NCBI GenBank assembly: GCA_903909815.1
Contig: CAIVXG010000247.1
Span: 90,336 to 154,335, forward strand
Source: an uncultured beta proteobacterium
GTDB lineage: Bacteria > Pseudomonadota > Gammaproteobacteria > Burkholderiales > Burkholderiaceae_C
Reading direction: 5' to 3'
DNA: 64,000 bases
The position numbers were made by a program, and so were the translations under genes. This document shows positions 36,931 to 44,202 of this stretch, piece by piece (the stretch's first letter is position 1; every line of letters starts with the position of its first letter). Below the pieces are notes generated by a model. The model saw only the letters and a program-made list of their open reading frames with translations. It made no database searches and had not been told where the DNA came from.

Positions 36931-38096
36931 GAGGTCCGTCCCAAAATCACCGCGCCGGTGCACAGACAGCGGTCATAGGTCACCATGCCGAAGCCTGCTA
37001 CCAGTCCCAGTTTCGCGTCGGGCACAGCGCGCGCACCGGCCTCGTCGGTGAGCTGGCGCAGTGCCTCCACCATGCCGAGAAAGCCGCCGGCGGCGCCGGC
37101 TTGTCCCACCGAGAGCTGGCCGCCGCTGGTGTTGTTAGGGAAGCTGCCGTCGTGCGTCAGGCTGTGGGCGCGCACGAAGGCCGGGCCCTCGCCTTTGTCG
37201 CAAAAGCCCAGGTCCTCGAACTGCATCATCACAATCACCGGATAGTCGTCATACGTCTGGACGAAGTCGATGGCCTCGGGGCGCACGCCAGCCTGCGCGT
37301 ACAACTCGTCGCGATCCACGCGCCAGCCGCCGCGCATCATCACTGGGTCAGCCGCGTAGGCGTTGTGCCGTTCGATGGCGCCGTGCAGCAGCACATGCTT
37401 CAGGCCCAGTTCGCGGGCCCGGGTCTCGCTCATCACCAGGAATGCGTCGGCGCCGGCGCAGGGCATGACGCAGTCGAACAGATGGATGGGCGCGCTGATG
37501 GCCTTGGCGTCCATGTAGTCCTGCAGATTCAGCGGCTTTTTCATCAGCGCGTTCGGGTTCAGCAGGGCGTTGGCGCGCTGCGCCACGGCGATGCGGCCGA
37601 AGTCCTCGCGCTGCGCGCCGCAGCTTTGCATGTAGTGCGCCGTGATCATGGCGAAGACCGAATTCGGGCCGCCTGCGCCATAGGGGTAGGTGGCGTCGCG
37701 CGCGAAGTCGCTGAAGGACCCCAGCGTTTGGCGAAAGGAATCCACGTGATTGGTGTCGGCGCCTATGCAGGCCACGATGCTCGCGTCTCCGGACTGCACG
37801 GCGCGCGCCGCGCGGCGCAAGGCCATGACGCCGCTGGCGCCGCCGGTGGGGATATGGTCCAGCCAGCGCGGGCTCAGGCCCAGGTGCTGGGTCACGCCCA
37901 CGGCCGTGTCCGGCGCCATGGAAAAGCTGCTCACGGTGAGGCCGTCGATCTGCTCCTTGGCGATGCCGCTGCTGCGCAGCAATTCAGCCAAGGCCTGGGC
38001 TATGAACCAGTGCGCGCCATGGGTCGAGTAGCGCTGGTACGAAACCGTCACGGGGACGGCAACGGCCACGCCTTCGTAGGAAGTTCGCTTTGTCAT
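36927..38096 (-). CDS. Thiolase-superfamily protein without thiolase Cys/His (Ltp2-like aldolase candidate)
   Basis: 389 residues, thiolase fold. At the usual nucleophile position it reads PTGGASG (residues 83-89), with no cysteine. The usual GHP motif near the C-terminus is GQA (331-333, in NTSGGQLSVGQAGAAGG). Two tyrosines (Y282 in TYDDY, Y374 in VTYDRCLCTG) lie in regions that could hold the catalytic tyrosines reported for Ltp2. Ltp2-type proteins with a DUF35 partner are retro-aldolases that split beta-hydroxyacyl-CoA. That role is proposed here; lipid-transfer or condensing roles are alternatives. Confidence 0.85.
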   Translation of the reverse strand: MTKRTSYEGVAVAVPVTVSYQRYSTHGAHWFIAQALAELLRSSGIAKEQIDGLTVSSFSMAPDTAVGVTQHLGLSPRWLDHIPTGGASGVMALRRAARAVQSGDASIVACIGADTNHVDSFRQTLGSFSDFARDATYPYGAGGPNSVFAMITAHYMQSCGAQREDFGRIAVAQRANALLNPNALMKKPLNLQDYMDAKAISAPIHLFDCVMPCAGADAFLVMSETRARELGLKHVLLHGAIERHNAYAADPVMMRGGWRVDRDELYAQAGVRPEAIDFVQTYDDYPVIVMMQFEDLGFCDKGEGPAFVRAHSLTHDGSFPNNTSGGQLSVGQAGAAGGFLGMVEALRQLTDEAGARAVPDAKLGLVAGFGMVTYDRCLCTGAVILGRTS

Positions 38097-38098
38097 GT

Positions 38099-39745
38099 TC
38101 AGCCCTGGCGCTTCTTCAGCGCCGTGGTGTCGAAGCTGGTGGACGCGGCGATCAGCTTAGTGGTCAAGGAGCGCAACTCGCCGCGCTGGATCTTCTGCGA
38201 AGCTGTCATGGGCAGTGCTTCGACAAGCGCCACATGTCCCGGCGCCTTGTAGTAGGCCAGGCGTGCCAGGCACCAGGCCACCAGGTCTTCGGCGAGCGCG
38301 CGCTTAGCCTCGGGCTCAGCACCGACCTCGGGCGCGACGATGCAGGCGAAGACCTCGTCGCCGCGCACCGCGTCGGACACGGCGCAAACGGCCGCGGCGC
38401 GCACCAGCGGGTGCTGCAGCAGCACGCTTTCCACTTCCACGGCCGAGATGTTCTCGCCGCTGCGCCGGATCACGTTCTTGCGCCGGTCGATGAAGTGCAG
38501 CGCGCCGTCCGCGCCGCGCTGCACGATGTCACCGGTGTGAAACCAGCCCCCGGCCCAGGCCTCGGCCGTGGCGGCGTCGTCCTTCAGATAGTGCGAGAAG
38601 AAGCCGTAGCGCGCATCGGCGCCGGCATGGCGCACCAGCAACTCGCCGGGTTCGTTCACGCCGGGCTCGGAGCCGTCGTCGGCCACGAGTTTGACTTCAA
38701 CGTCCGACCCTTCGCGGCCGAAGCAGCTGGTGCCCGGCCAGCGCGGCTCCTGGCTGGCCATTACTACGGCACCGGCGCCGGTCTCGGTCATGGCCCAGGC
38801 TTCGAGCAGCGCGAAGCCGAAGCGTTTTTCAAAGGGGGCGTGCAGGCTGCGGTCTATGCCAGCGCCAAAGCCGAAGCGAACGGCGTGGGCACGGTCAAGT
38901 TCGGTGGCGGGCGCCTTCGTCAGCATGGCGGGCATCACGCCCAGGTAGTGCACGACGCTGGCCCGCGAAGCGCGCACACTGGCCCACCAACTGCCCGGAT
39001 GAAAGCGGTCCAGCGGGATCAGGCAGCCGCCGGTCAGCACCATGGCCATGGTCGAATAGGCCATGGCGTTCATGTGCACCAGCGGCAGGGGAGTCAGCAT
39101 GCGCTCCTTGCCGGGTTGCAGCGCGGCCAGGCCGCCGACGCTGGCGTACCAGCGACCGGACTGCAGGAAGTAGCGGTTCTGCAGCACGCAGCCCTTGGGG
39201 CGACCGGTGGTGCCCGAGGTGTAGAGCAGGGCGCATTCGCTCAATTCGCCCACCGCTTGCACGGCCAGCGGCGCAGGCGCTGTGGCCAGTGGAACCGCAT
39301 CGCCATGCTGCATCACGGCAAGCTGGCAGCCTGCGGCCTTGGCGGCGGCGAGAAGATCGGCGTGGCGCGTCTGCAGGGCCACGGCGAGCAGGATTTCGGA
39401 GTGGGCTATCAGGTATTCCAGTTCGGCCGCGCGCAGGTCGGTGTTGATCGGCACCACAGACACGCCCAGGGCGTTGAGCGCAAACCAGTGCAGGAAAAAG
39501 GCCGGACGGTTCTCCAGCAGCAGGCCCACGCGATGCCCGTGGCCGTAACCGGCGTGGGCATAGGCTGCGCGCAGCGCCGCCACCTGGACCTGGGTCTCGG
39601 CATAGCTCAGCTCGCCGGACGGCACGCCGTAGATCGCGGCGGTCTCGGGCAGGACGCATAGAAAGGGATACTCGCCCCAGTTTGCTGCCGCCTGGTCAAA
39701 GGCGGCAGCAACGGTGGACTTGGTGAGCAGGGAGGACAGGGGCAT
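38099..39745 (-). CDS. AMP-dependent acyl-CoA synthetase (ligase)
   Basis: 548 residues from ATG 39745 (MPLSSLLTKSTVAAAFDQ); a GTG at 39754 would overlap the upstream stop as GTGA and is an equally plausible start. ANL-superfamily motifs are visible: P-loop LLYTSGTTGRPKG, the hinge region DRRKNVIRRSGENISAVEVE, and the C-terminal catalytic lysine in MTASQKIQRGEL. It should activate an aromatic or oxindole acid to a CoA thioester before the aldolase-like step. Substrate unproven. Confidence 0.88.
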   Translation of the reverse strand: MPLSSLLTKSTVAAAFDQAAANWGEYPFLCVLPETAAIYGVPSGELSYAETQVQVAALRAAYAHAGYGHGHRVGLLLENRPAFFLHWFALNALGVSVVPINTDLRAAELEYLIAHSEILLAVALQTRHADLLAAAKAAGCQLAVMQHGDAVPLATAPAPLAVQAVGELSECALLYTSGTTGRPKGCVLQNRYFLQSGRWYASVGGLAALQPGKERMLTPLPLVHMNAMAYSTMAMVLTGGCLIPLDRFHPGSWWASVRASRASVVHYLGVMPAMLTKAPATELDRAHAVRFGFGAGIDRSLHAPFEKRFGFALLEAWAMTETGAGAVVMASQEPRWPGTSCFGREGSDVEVKLVADDGSEPGVNEPGELLVRHAGADARYGFFSHYLKDDAATAEAWAGGWFHTGDIVQRGADGALHFIDRRKNVIRRSGENISAVEVESVLLQHPLVRAAAVCAVSDAVRGDEVFACIVAPEVGAEPEAKRALAEDLVAWCLARLAYYKAPGHVALVEALPMTASQKIQRGELRSLTTKLIAASTSFDTTALKKRQG

Positions 39746-39750
39746 GGGGC

Positions 39751-40233
39751 TCACATGAACAGGTTGATGTTGGCAAAGGCGCAGTCGCAGTTCACCAGGT
39801 CGACGCGCTTGAGCTGCATGAAGAGCGCGCCGTCGATGGCGACCAGTTCATGGCGGAACCAGCCGGCGTAAAGGGTCTGCACGTCGCGGCGCGTCTCGAC
39901 ATAGTGAAACGCAGTGCGCAGCACCCAGCGCCCGGCGCCCGGGTCGGCGGATTCGATGGTCGGCTGCTGCAGCAGGTGGTGGCAGCGGCTGGCGGGCTGC
40001 TGCGAGAAGGTGCGCGCGCCGGCCAGGCGTTCCACGCGCACGCGCAGCAGCAACTTGTCCTCGTACATCAGCGAGCAGTGCAGGCGCGCGTCGGCCTGTC
40101 CCGGCTCCAGCGGCATCCAGTAGTGACCGTCCTCGGTGAACAGGTTCAGCCATTCGGCGTATCGCGCCTCGTCCAGCAGGCGCGCCTCGGCGTAGACAAA
40201 GTCGGTCAATTGACGTTCGGTGAAGTCGGTCAT
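39751..40233 (-). CDS. Rieske oxygenase small (beta) subunit
   Basis: 160-residue ring-hydroxylating oxygenase beta subunit (SnoaL-like fold): FVYAEARLLDEARYAEWLNL, then EDGHYWMPLEPGQ and the C-terminal CDCAFANINLFM. It has no cofactor and builds the alpha3beta3 hexamer. Its ATG overlaps the alpha-subunit stop by one base (TAATG), ensuring matched synthesis. Confidence 0.9.
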   Translation of the reverse strand: MTDFTERQLTDFVYAEARLLDEARYAEWLNLFTEDGHYWMPLEPGQADARLHCSLMYEDKLLLRVRVERLAGARTFSQQPASRCHHLLQQPTIESADPGAGRWVLRTAFHYVETRRDVQTLYAGWFRHELVAIDGALFMQLKRVDLVNCDCAFANINLFM

Positions 40234-41573
40234 TAGGAAGCCTCCGTGCCGGTGGGCGCGGCCATGAACTTGGCCCAGGCGCGGTACTGGTTGCGCATCT
40301 GCAGCTCGTTTGTGCCGTTGGTCACGACCTGGGTCTGGCCGTGCTCGGTCGGGTCGTAGAGGCGCGACACATTGAGCCAGTCGCGGCCCATGGACTGCAG
40401 GCCTTCCTGGGCGCGCTCGTACATCTCCAGGTCGTCGTGGCCCACGACCGAGGTCGGGGCGTTGATGAGGCGGTTGTACATCAGCGTGCGTTCCAGCAGC
40501 GTGTCGGGCGCGCCCACGAGGCGAAAGGTCCAGCTCTCCACCAGGGTCCGGTTGGCAGCGATGGGCTTGAACAGGCGCAGCGTCTGCACCGGACCCTTCA
40601 CCATAATGTTGGGGAAGTAGACGGTGTTGTGCCTCACGTCGCCCAGAATCGCCTTGGCGCGCTCCGGTCCGTAGGCCTGGTCCATCTGCTCCTGATAGCC
40701 GGGAATGGCCGAGTAATCGGCGTGGATGGAATCGGCCACGCCGGTGTGGCCGTGGCCGTTGTCCCAGACGCGTATGCCCATGCCTTCGAAGAATTCGTAG
40801 GAGCTCATGAAAGGCGCGAACAGCTCCACCGCCATGGGCTTGGGCGTTCCCAGCGGGGCCTGCTTCCAGACGTTGACGGCCGTGCCGGCGGAAGACTCGT
40901 GCGCCACCATGGGGTGGCAGGTGTCGGTCTGGTTGTCTACCAGCATCTTCCAGTTGCAGTTGTGCATGTAGCGCAGCACGCCGCCGGCGATCTCGAGCCG
41001 CCCTTCAGGCGAGCGTTCGACCATGTTGTCGATGGTGGAGAGTGACGCGCCAAAGTAGTCCTCAAAGCTGATGCCCTGTCGGTTCAGGCGGCAAAAGACG
41101 AAGTCGCGGTACACGTGCACGGCCTGCACGGCGGCCATGCCTTCGCTGGCCTCGCAGCTATCGAAGCCGGTGTCGGTATAGCCTTTTTTCAGCGGTATGG
41201 ACAGCAGCTTGCCGTCGGTCTTAAAGGTCCATGCGTGGTAGGGGCAGCGGAAGAACTTGCCGGTGTTGCCGCAGTCCTCGCCCGCCACCTTCACGCCCTT
41301 GTGCGGGCAGCGGTTGTGCAGCAGCTTGATGCTGGCATCGGCCTGGCGCACCATCACCACGGGCTGCGTGCCGACCGTGGTGGTGACGAAGTCTCCGGCC
41401 TTGGGGATCTGGCTGGCGTGGCCTACATAGACCCAGGTGTTGGCGAAGAGCTGCGTCATCTCCAGTTCGAACAGCTCCTGGTCGATGTACAAGTCCTTGT
41501 GCGCCTGCGCGTCCTGCACGAGGCCGGCGATTTTGAGCGCCACTTCCTCGGGGGTGCCCTGGTATTTGCTCAT
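40233..41573 (-). CDS. Rieske oxygenase large (alpha) subunit
   Basis: 446 residues from ATG 41573 (MSKYQGTPEEVALKIAGL). The Rieske [2Fe-2S] ligands are C89/H91 (CPHKGVKV) and C110/H113 (CPYHAW). The mononuclear iron ligands include H220 and H225 (DTCHPMVAH). It activates O2 for ring hydroxylation with electrons from the reductase gene 19 bases upstream. The set Rieske alpha/beta + reductase + CoA ligase + MarR resembles reported aerobic indole-3-acetate degradation loci of plant-associated Burkholderiales; other aromatic acids are possible. Confidence 0.93.
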   Translation of the reverse strand: MSKYQGTPEEVALKIAGLVQDAQAHKDLYIDQELFELEMTQLFANTWVYVGHASQIPKAGDFVTTTVGTQPVVMVRQADASIKLLHNRCPHKGVKVAGEDCGNTGKFFRCPYHAWTFKTDGKLLSIPLKKGYTDTGFDSCEASEGMAAVQAVHVYRDFVFCRLNRQGISFEDYFGASLSTIDNMVERSPEGRLEIAGGVLRYMHNCNWKMLVDNQTDTCHPMVAHESSAGTAVNVWKQAPLGTPKPMAVELFAPFMSSYEFFEGMGIRVWDNGHGHTGVADSIHADYSAIPGYQEQMDQAYGPERAKAILGDVRHNTVYFPNIMVKGPVQTLRLFKPIAANRTLVESWTFRLVGAPDTLLERTLMYNRLINAPTSVVGHDDLEMYERAQEGLQSMGRDWLNVSRLYDPTEHGQTQVVTNGTNELQMRNQYRAWAKFMAAPTGTEAS

Positions 41574-41592
41574 GGGGGTCTCCTTGTTGTTG

Positions 41593-42579
41593 CTACAGGT
41601 CCAGCACAAGGCGAGCGCCCTTGGCGCGGGAGACGCAGGTGTGCATCACGTTGCCCAGGCTCTTCTCGCGCGCGCTCAGCACGTAGTCGCGGTGCTCGAT
41701 CTCGCCATCCAGCACGGCCACGGCGCAGACGCCGCATTCGCCGCGCTGGCAGTCAAACATCGGGTCGCAGCCGGCGGCGATCAGCACCTCGAGGATGCTC
41801 TTGTCGGCCGGCACGGTGAGCGTGCGCCCGCTTTGCTCCAGCACCAGCTCGAAGGCATGGTCGCCCTGTGCCACAGCCGGTGCGGCAAACAGCTCGAAGT
41901 GCACGCGTCCGGGCAGCCAGCCCAGCGCTTGCGCCTGCGCCAGCACCGCGTCGAGCATGGGCTGGGGTCCGCACAGGTAGAGCCGGTCAGCGGGCGCGCA
42001 GCCGGCGATCACCGCGGGGATATTCAGCGCTCCGGCTTCGTCGTCGATATGCAGTTGCAGGTCCTGGCCCAGCAGCGCCTGCAGCTCAGGCAGAAAGGCC
42101 ATGAGGGTGCGGCTGCGTCCGGCGTAGTGCAAGCGCACAGGGGTCCCGGCTGCGCGGCACTGCGCCGCCATGCTGGTCAGGGGGGTCACGCCAATGCCGC
42201 CGGCGAGCAGCACCGTGGTGCCCGTGTGGGCTTGCAGCGGGAACTCGTTGCGCGGCGCCTGCACAGCCAGCGTGGCGCCTTGCGCTATCGTGTGCATGCA
42301 GCGCGAGCCGCCGCGCCCGGCGTCGTCGCGGCGCACGGCGATGCAGTACTCGGTGGGCGCCGCAGTCGCGTCAGTGATTGTCGAAAAATTGATCAGCGAG
42401 TAGGCACGCCAGTCGCTCGTGCCGTTGGGCAGCGTGACCTGGACCCGCACATGGGCGCCAGCGCTGTAGCCCGGCAGCACGCCGCCATCGGCGCGCGCCA
42501 GGCGCAGCAGGCGCACCAGGGGATTGAGCGTTTGCGTTTGCGTGACCCGCAGCGTCATGGATTCGGGGATCGTCGTCAT
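41593..42579 (-). CDS. Oxygenase reductase (phthalate dioxygenase reductase/VanB type)
   Basis: 328 residues in the order flavin domain (RAYSLINF), NAD domain (LAGGIGVTPLTSM) and C-terminal plant-type [2Fe-2S] domain (MFDCQRGECGVCAVAV). This order is typical of single-component reductases feeding Rieske oxygenases. It transfers electrons from NAD(P)H to the alpha subunit encoded next. It follows iorB by three bases, so the oxidoreductase and oxygenase genes form one unit. Confidence 0.92.
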   Translation of the reverse strand: MTTIPESMTLRVTQTQTLNPLVRLLRLARADGGVLPGYSAGAHVRVQVTLPNGTSDWRAYSLINFSTITDATAAPTEYCIAVRRDDAGRGGSRCMHTIAQGATLAVQAPRNEFPLQAHTGTTVLLAGGIGVTPLTSMAAQCRAAGTPVRLHYAGRSRTLMAFLPELQALLGQDLQLHIDDEAGALNIPAVIAGCAPADRLYLCGPQPMLDAVLAQAQALGWLPGRVHFELFAAPAVAQGDHAFELVLEQSGRTLTVPADKSILEVLIAAGCDPMFDCQRGECGVCAVAVLDGEIEHRDYVLSAREKSLGNVMHTCVSRAKGARLVLDL

Positions 42580-42582
42580 GGT

Positions 42583-44070
42583 TTAAACCAGTGTGTGGCG
42601 GCGCAGCGCGGTCTGCAGCTGTTTGCCGTATTCGTCGGCCAGCGCCGCGTCGCGCAGTTCGCGCAGCGCGGCCGCAGCCAGCCGGGGTCCGGCGCGCTGC
42701 ACTGCGGCCATAAGCGTCGTGTAATTCGCCAGCCCCCGGCTGTGCGTGTCGCCATAGCCCTTGACCAGGCGCTGGCACTGCGCCACTTCCACGCCCAGCG
42801 CCGGGTTAATGGCTGCCGCCGTGGCGATCTCTTTCAGCCACTGCTCGATGCGCGCCGTTTCCAACTGGTAGCGCAGCGTGGCGCGGCGCCAGCGGCGCAG
42901 GCTTGAGAGGCCGTAGAGCAGCAAAAAGCCGCCGGTGGAACTGGTGGAGACTACGCGGCCTTTCTGCGCAAAGCGCGCCACCAGACGGTGCGCCCAGTTT
43001 GGTTGCGCCAGCCAGCGCCCCAGCCCGGCGGGCAGGGTGTCGCAGATTTCCTCCACGCGCGGGTGCATGAACTCTCGGATCGCCAGCTGCTGGTCGGCCT
43101 TCACGCCCACCTCGGCCTGCACGCGCGCGAAACGGCTGGCGCGGGTCTTGAGGTCGGCCACGCGTATCGTGTCCTCGTAGGACATCCAAAGCGCCAGATA
43201 GCGCGCGGTGTCGCGCAGCAGCAGGGATCCGCCGTCGCAGGGCAGGGCACGCACGGGCAGCATCCGGTCCAGGTACAACGCGGCGTAGGCCGGGTCCTGG
43301 TAGTCCAGCATGCGGCGCACGCCTTCGATCAGCACTGGCTGGGCCGCAGCGGGAAATTCGGCACTGACGCGCGCCAGCAGGGCCGTGACCTGTGGATCGC
43401 GCGGCTGGGGCGCAGCCAGCGCTGCTGCAGCGGGTGCAGCGTCGCGCGGCGCATAGGCCGAGCCAAAGGCCAGCAGGCTGGATATGACGCTGATGCCACC
43501 GCGCGCAATGGTAGCTTCGAACTGGGCGCGGGAAAAGGGCAATACGCCGGAGGCCGACAGCGCGCCAAACAGCACGGCGCTGATCATGCTGCCCGACTGC
43601 GCTGCAGCCTGCGCCATGTCGAAGTGCAGAAAGGTCTTGGCGGCGCGGGCGGCGTGGGCAATGAGCTCGTTGCTGTCAACGCGGCCTTCGCCCATGGCGA
43701 TTTTTTCCGAGATCGCGTAGACGCGGTGCGTGGAGGCGATCAGCGTGGTGCGCTGCGGCGTCACCAGGCCGCGCTGCACGGCGCGGCCCGCTTCCATCAG
43801 CTCGGACGCCAGCACCACGTCGACGTCGCCGGGCAAGGGCATCAGCGCCAGCACAGGCTGGCCGCCGTCGGCCGTGGCCTGGGCCAGCGGATACAGTTCG
43901 ACGTAGTAGATTGTGGCGCCGGTGCGCTGGGCCACGCCCGGCACGGAGGTGGTCTGCGCGATCCAGCCATTGTGTTCGCCCAGGTCGACCAGCCAGTCGG
44001 CGAGCACGCCGCCGCCTTCTCCGCCCATGGCCAGGATGGCGATCTTCAGGGGTTGCATGAGGGTGCTCAT
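42583..44070 (-). CDS. iorB: Indolepyruvate:ferredoxin oxidoreductase beta-type subunit with extended C-terminus
   Basis: 495 residues from ATG 44070 (MSTLMQPLKIAILAMGG); ATG 44058 is an alternative. The N-terminal ~200 residues are the 2-oxoacid oxidoreductase gamma-type domain (GGEGGGVLADWLVDLGEHNG). The C-terminal ~280 residues are an extension found in many proteobacterial IorB proteins. It works with IorA, encoded upstream. Substrates of the family are aryl-2-oxo acids converted to acyl-CoA; here isatinate (2-aminophenylglyoxylate) is a candidate. Confidence 0.87.
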   Translation of the reverse strand: MSTLMQPLKIAILAMGGEGGGVLADWLVDLGEHNGWIAQTTSVPGVAQRTGATIYYVELYPLAQATADGGQPVLALMPLPGDVDVVLASELMEAGRAVQRGLVTPQRTTLIASTHRVYAISEKIAMGEGRVDSNELIAHAARAAKTFLHFDMAQAAAQSGSMISAVLFGALSASGVLPFSRAQFEATIARGGISVISSLLAFGSAYAPRDAAPAAAALAAPQPRDPQVTALLARVSAEFPAAAQPVLIEGVRRMLDYQDPAYAALYLDRMLPVRALPCDGGSLLLRDTARYLALWMSYEDTIRVADLKTRASRFARVQAEVGVKADQQLAIREFMHPRVEEICDTLPAGLGRWLAQPNWAHRLVARFAQKGRVVSTSSTGGFLLLYGLSSLRRWRRATLRYQLETARIEQWLKEIATAAAINPALGVEVAQCQRLVKGYGDTHSRGLANYTTLMAAVQRAGPRLAAAALRELRDAALADEYGKQLQTALRRHTLV

Positions 44071-44121
44071 GGGATTGCCCTGTTGGCCGTTGAAAGCAAT
44101 TGCGCAGATGGATTCTGTGTT

Positions 44122-44168
44122 GTCGTCATTGCGAGGAGTGCAGCGCCGCGGCAGTCGCAATGACGAAT
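44122..44168. repeat. REP-like repeat between iorA and iorB, copy 5
   Basis: CGTCATTGCGAGG (44124) and TCGCAATGACG (44155) face each other around CAGCGCCGCGGCAG. The unit fills part of the 132-base gap inside an otherwise tight operon. Confidence 0.75.
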
Positions 44169-44202
44169 CCACCGGCTTTGGGTCACACAGTTCATGGCGT
44201 TC

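Noticed and set aside
38090..39661. 523-codon plus-strand frame opposite the CoA ligase
   Set aside because: Low-complexity His/Gly/Gln-rich translation; the minus strand has the ANL ligase motifs.
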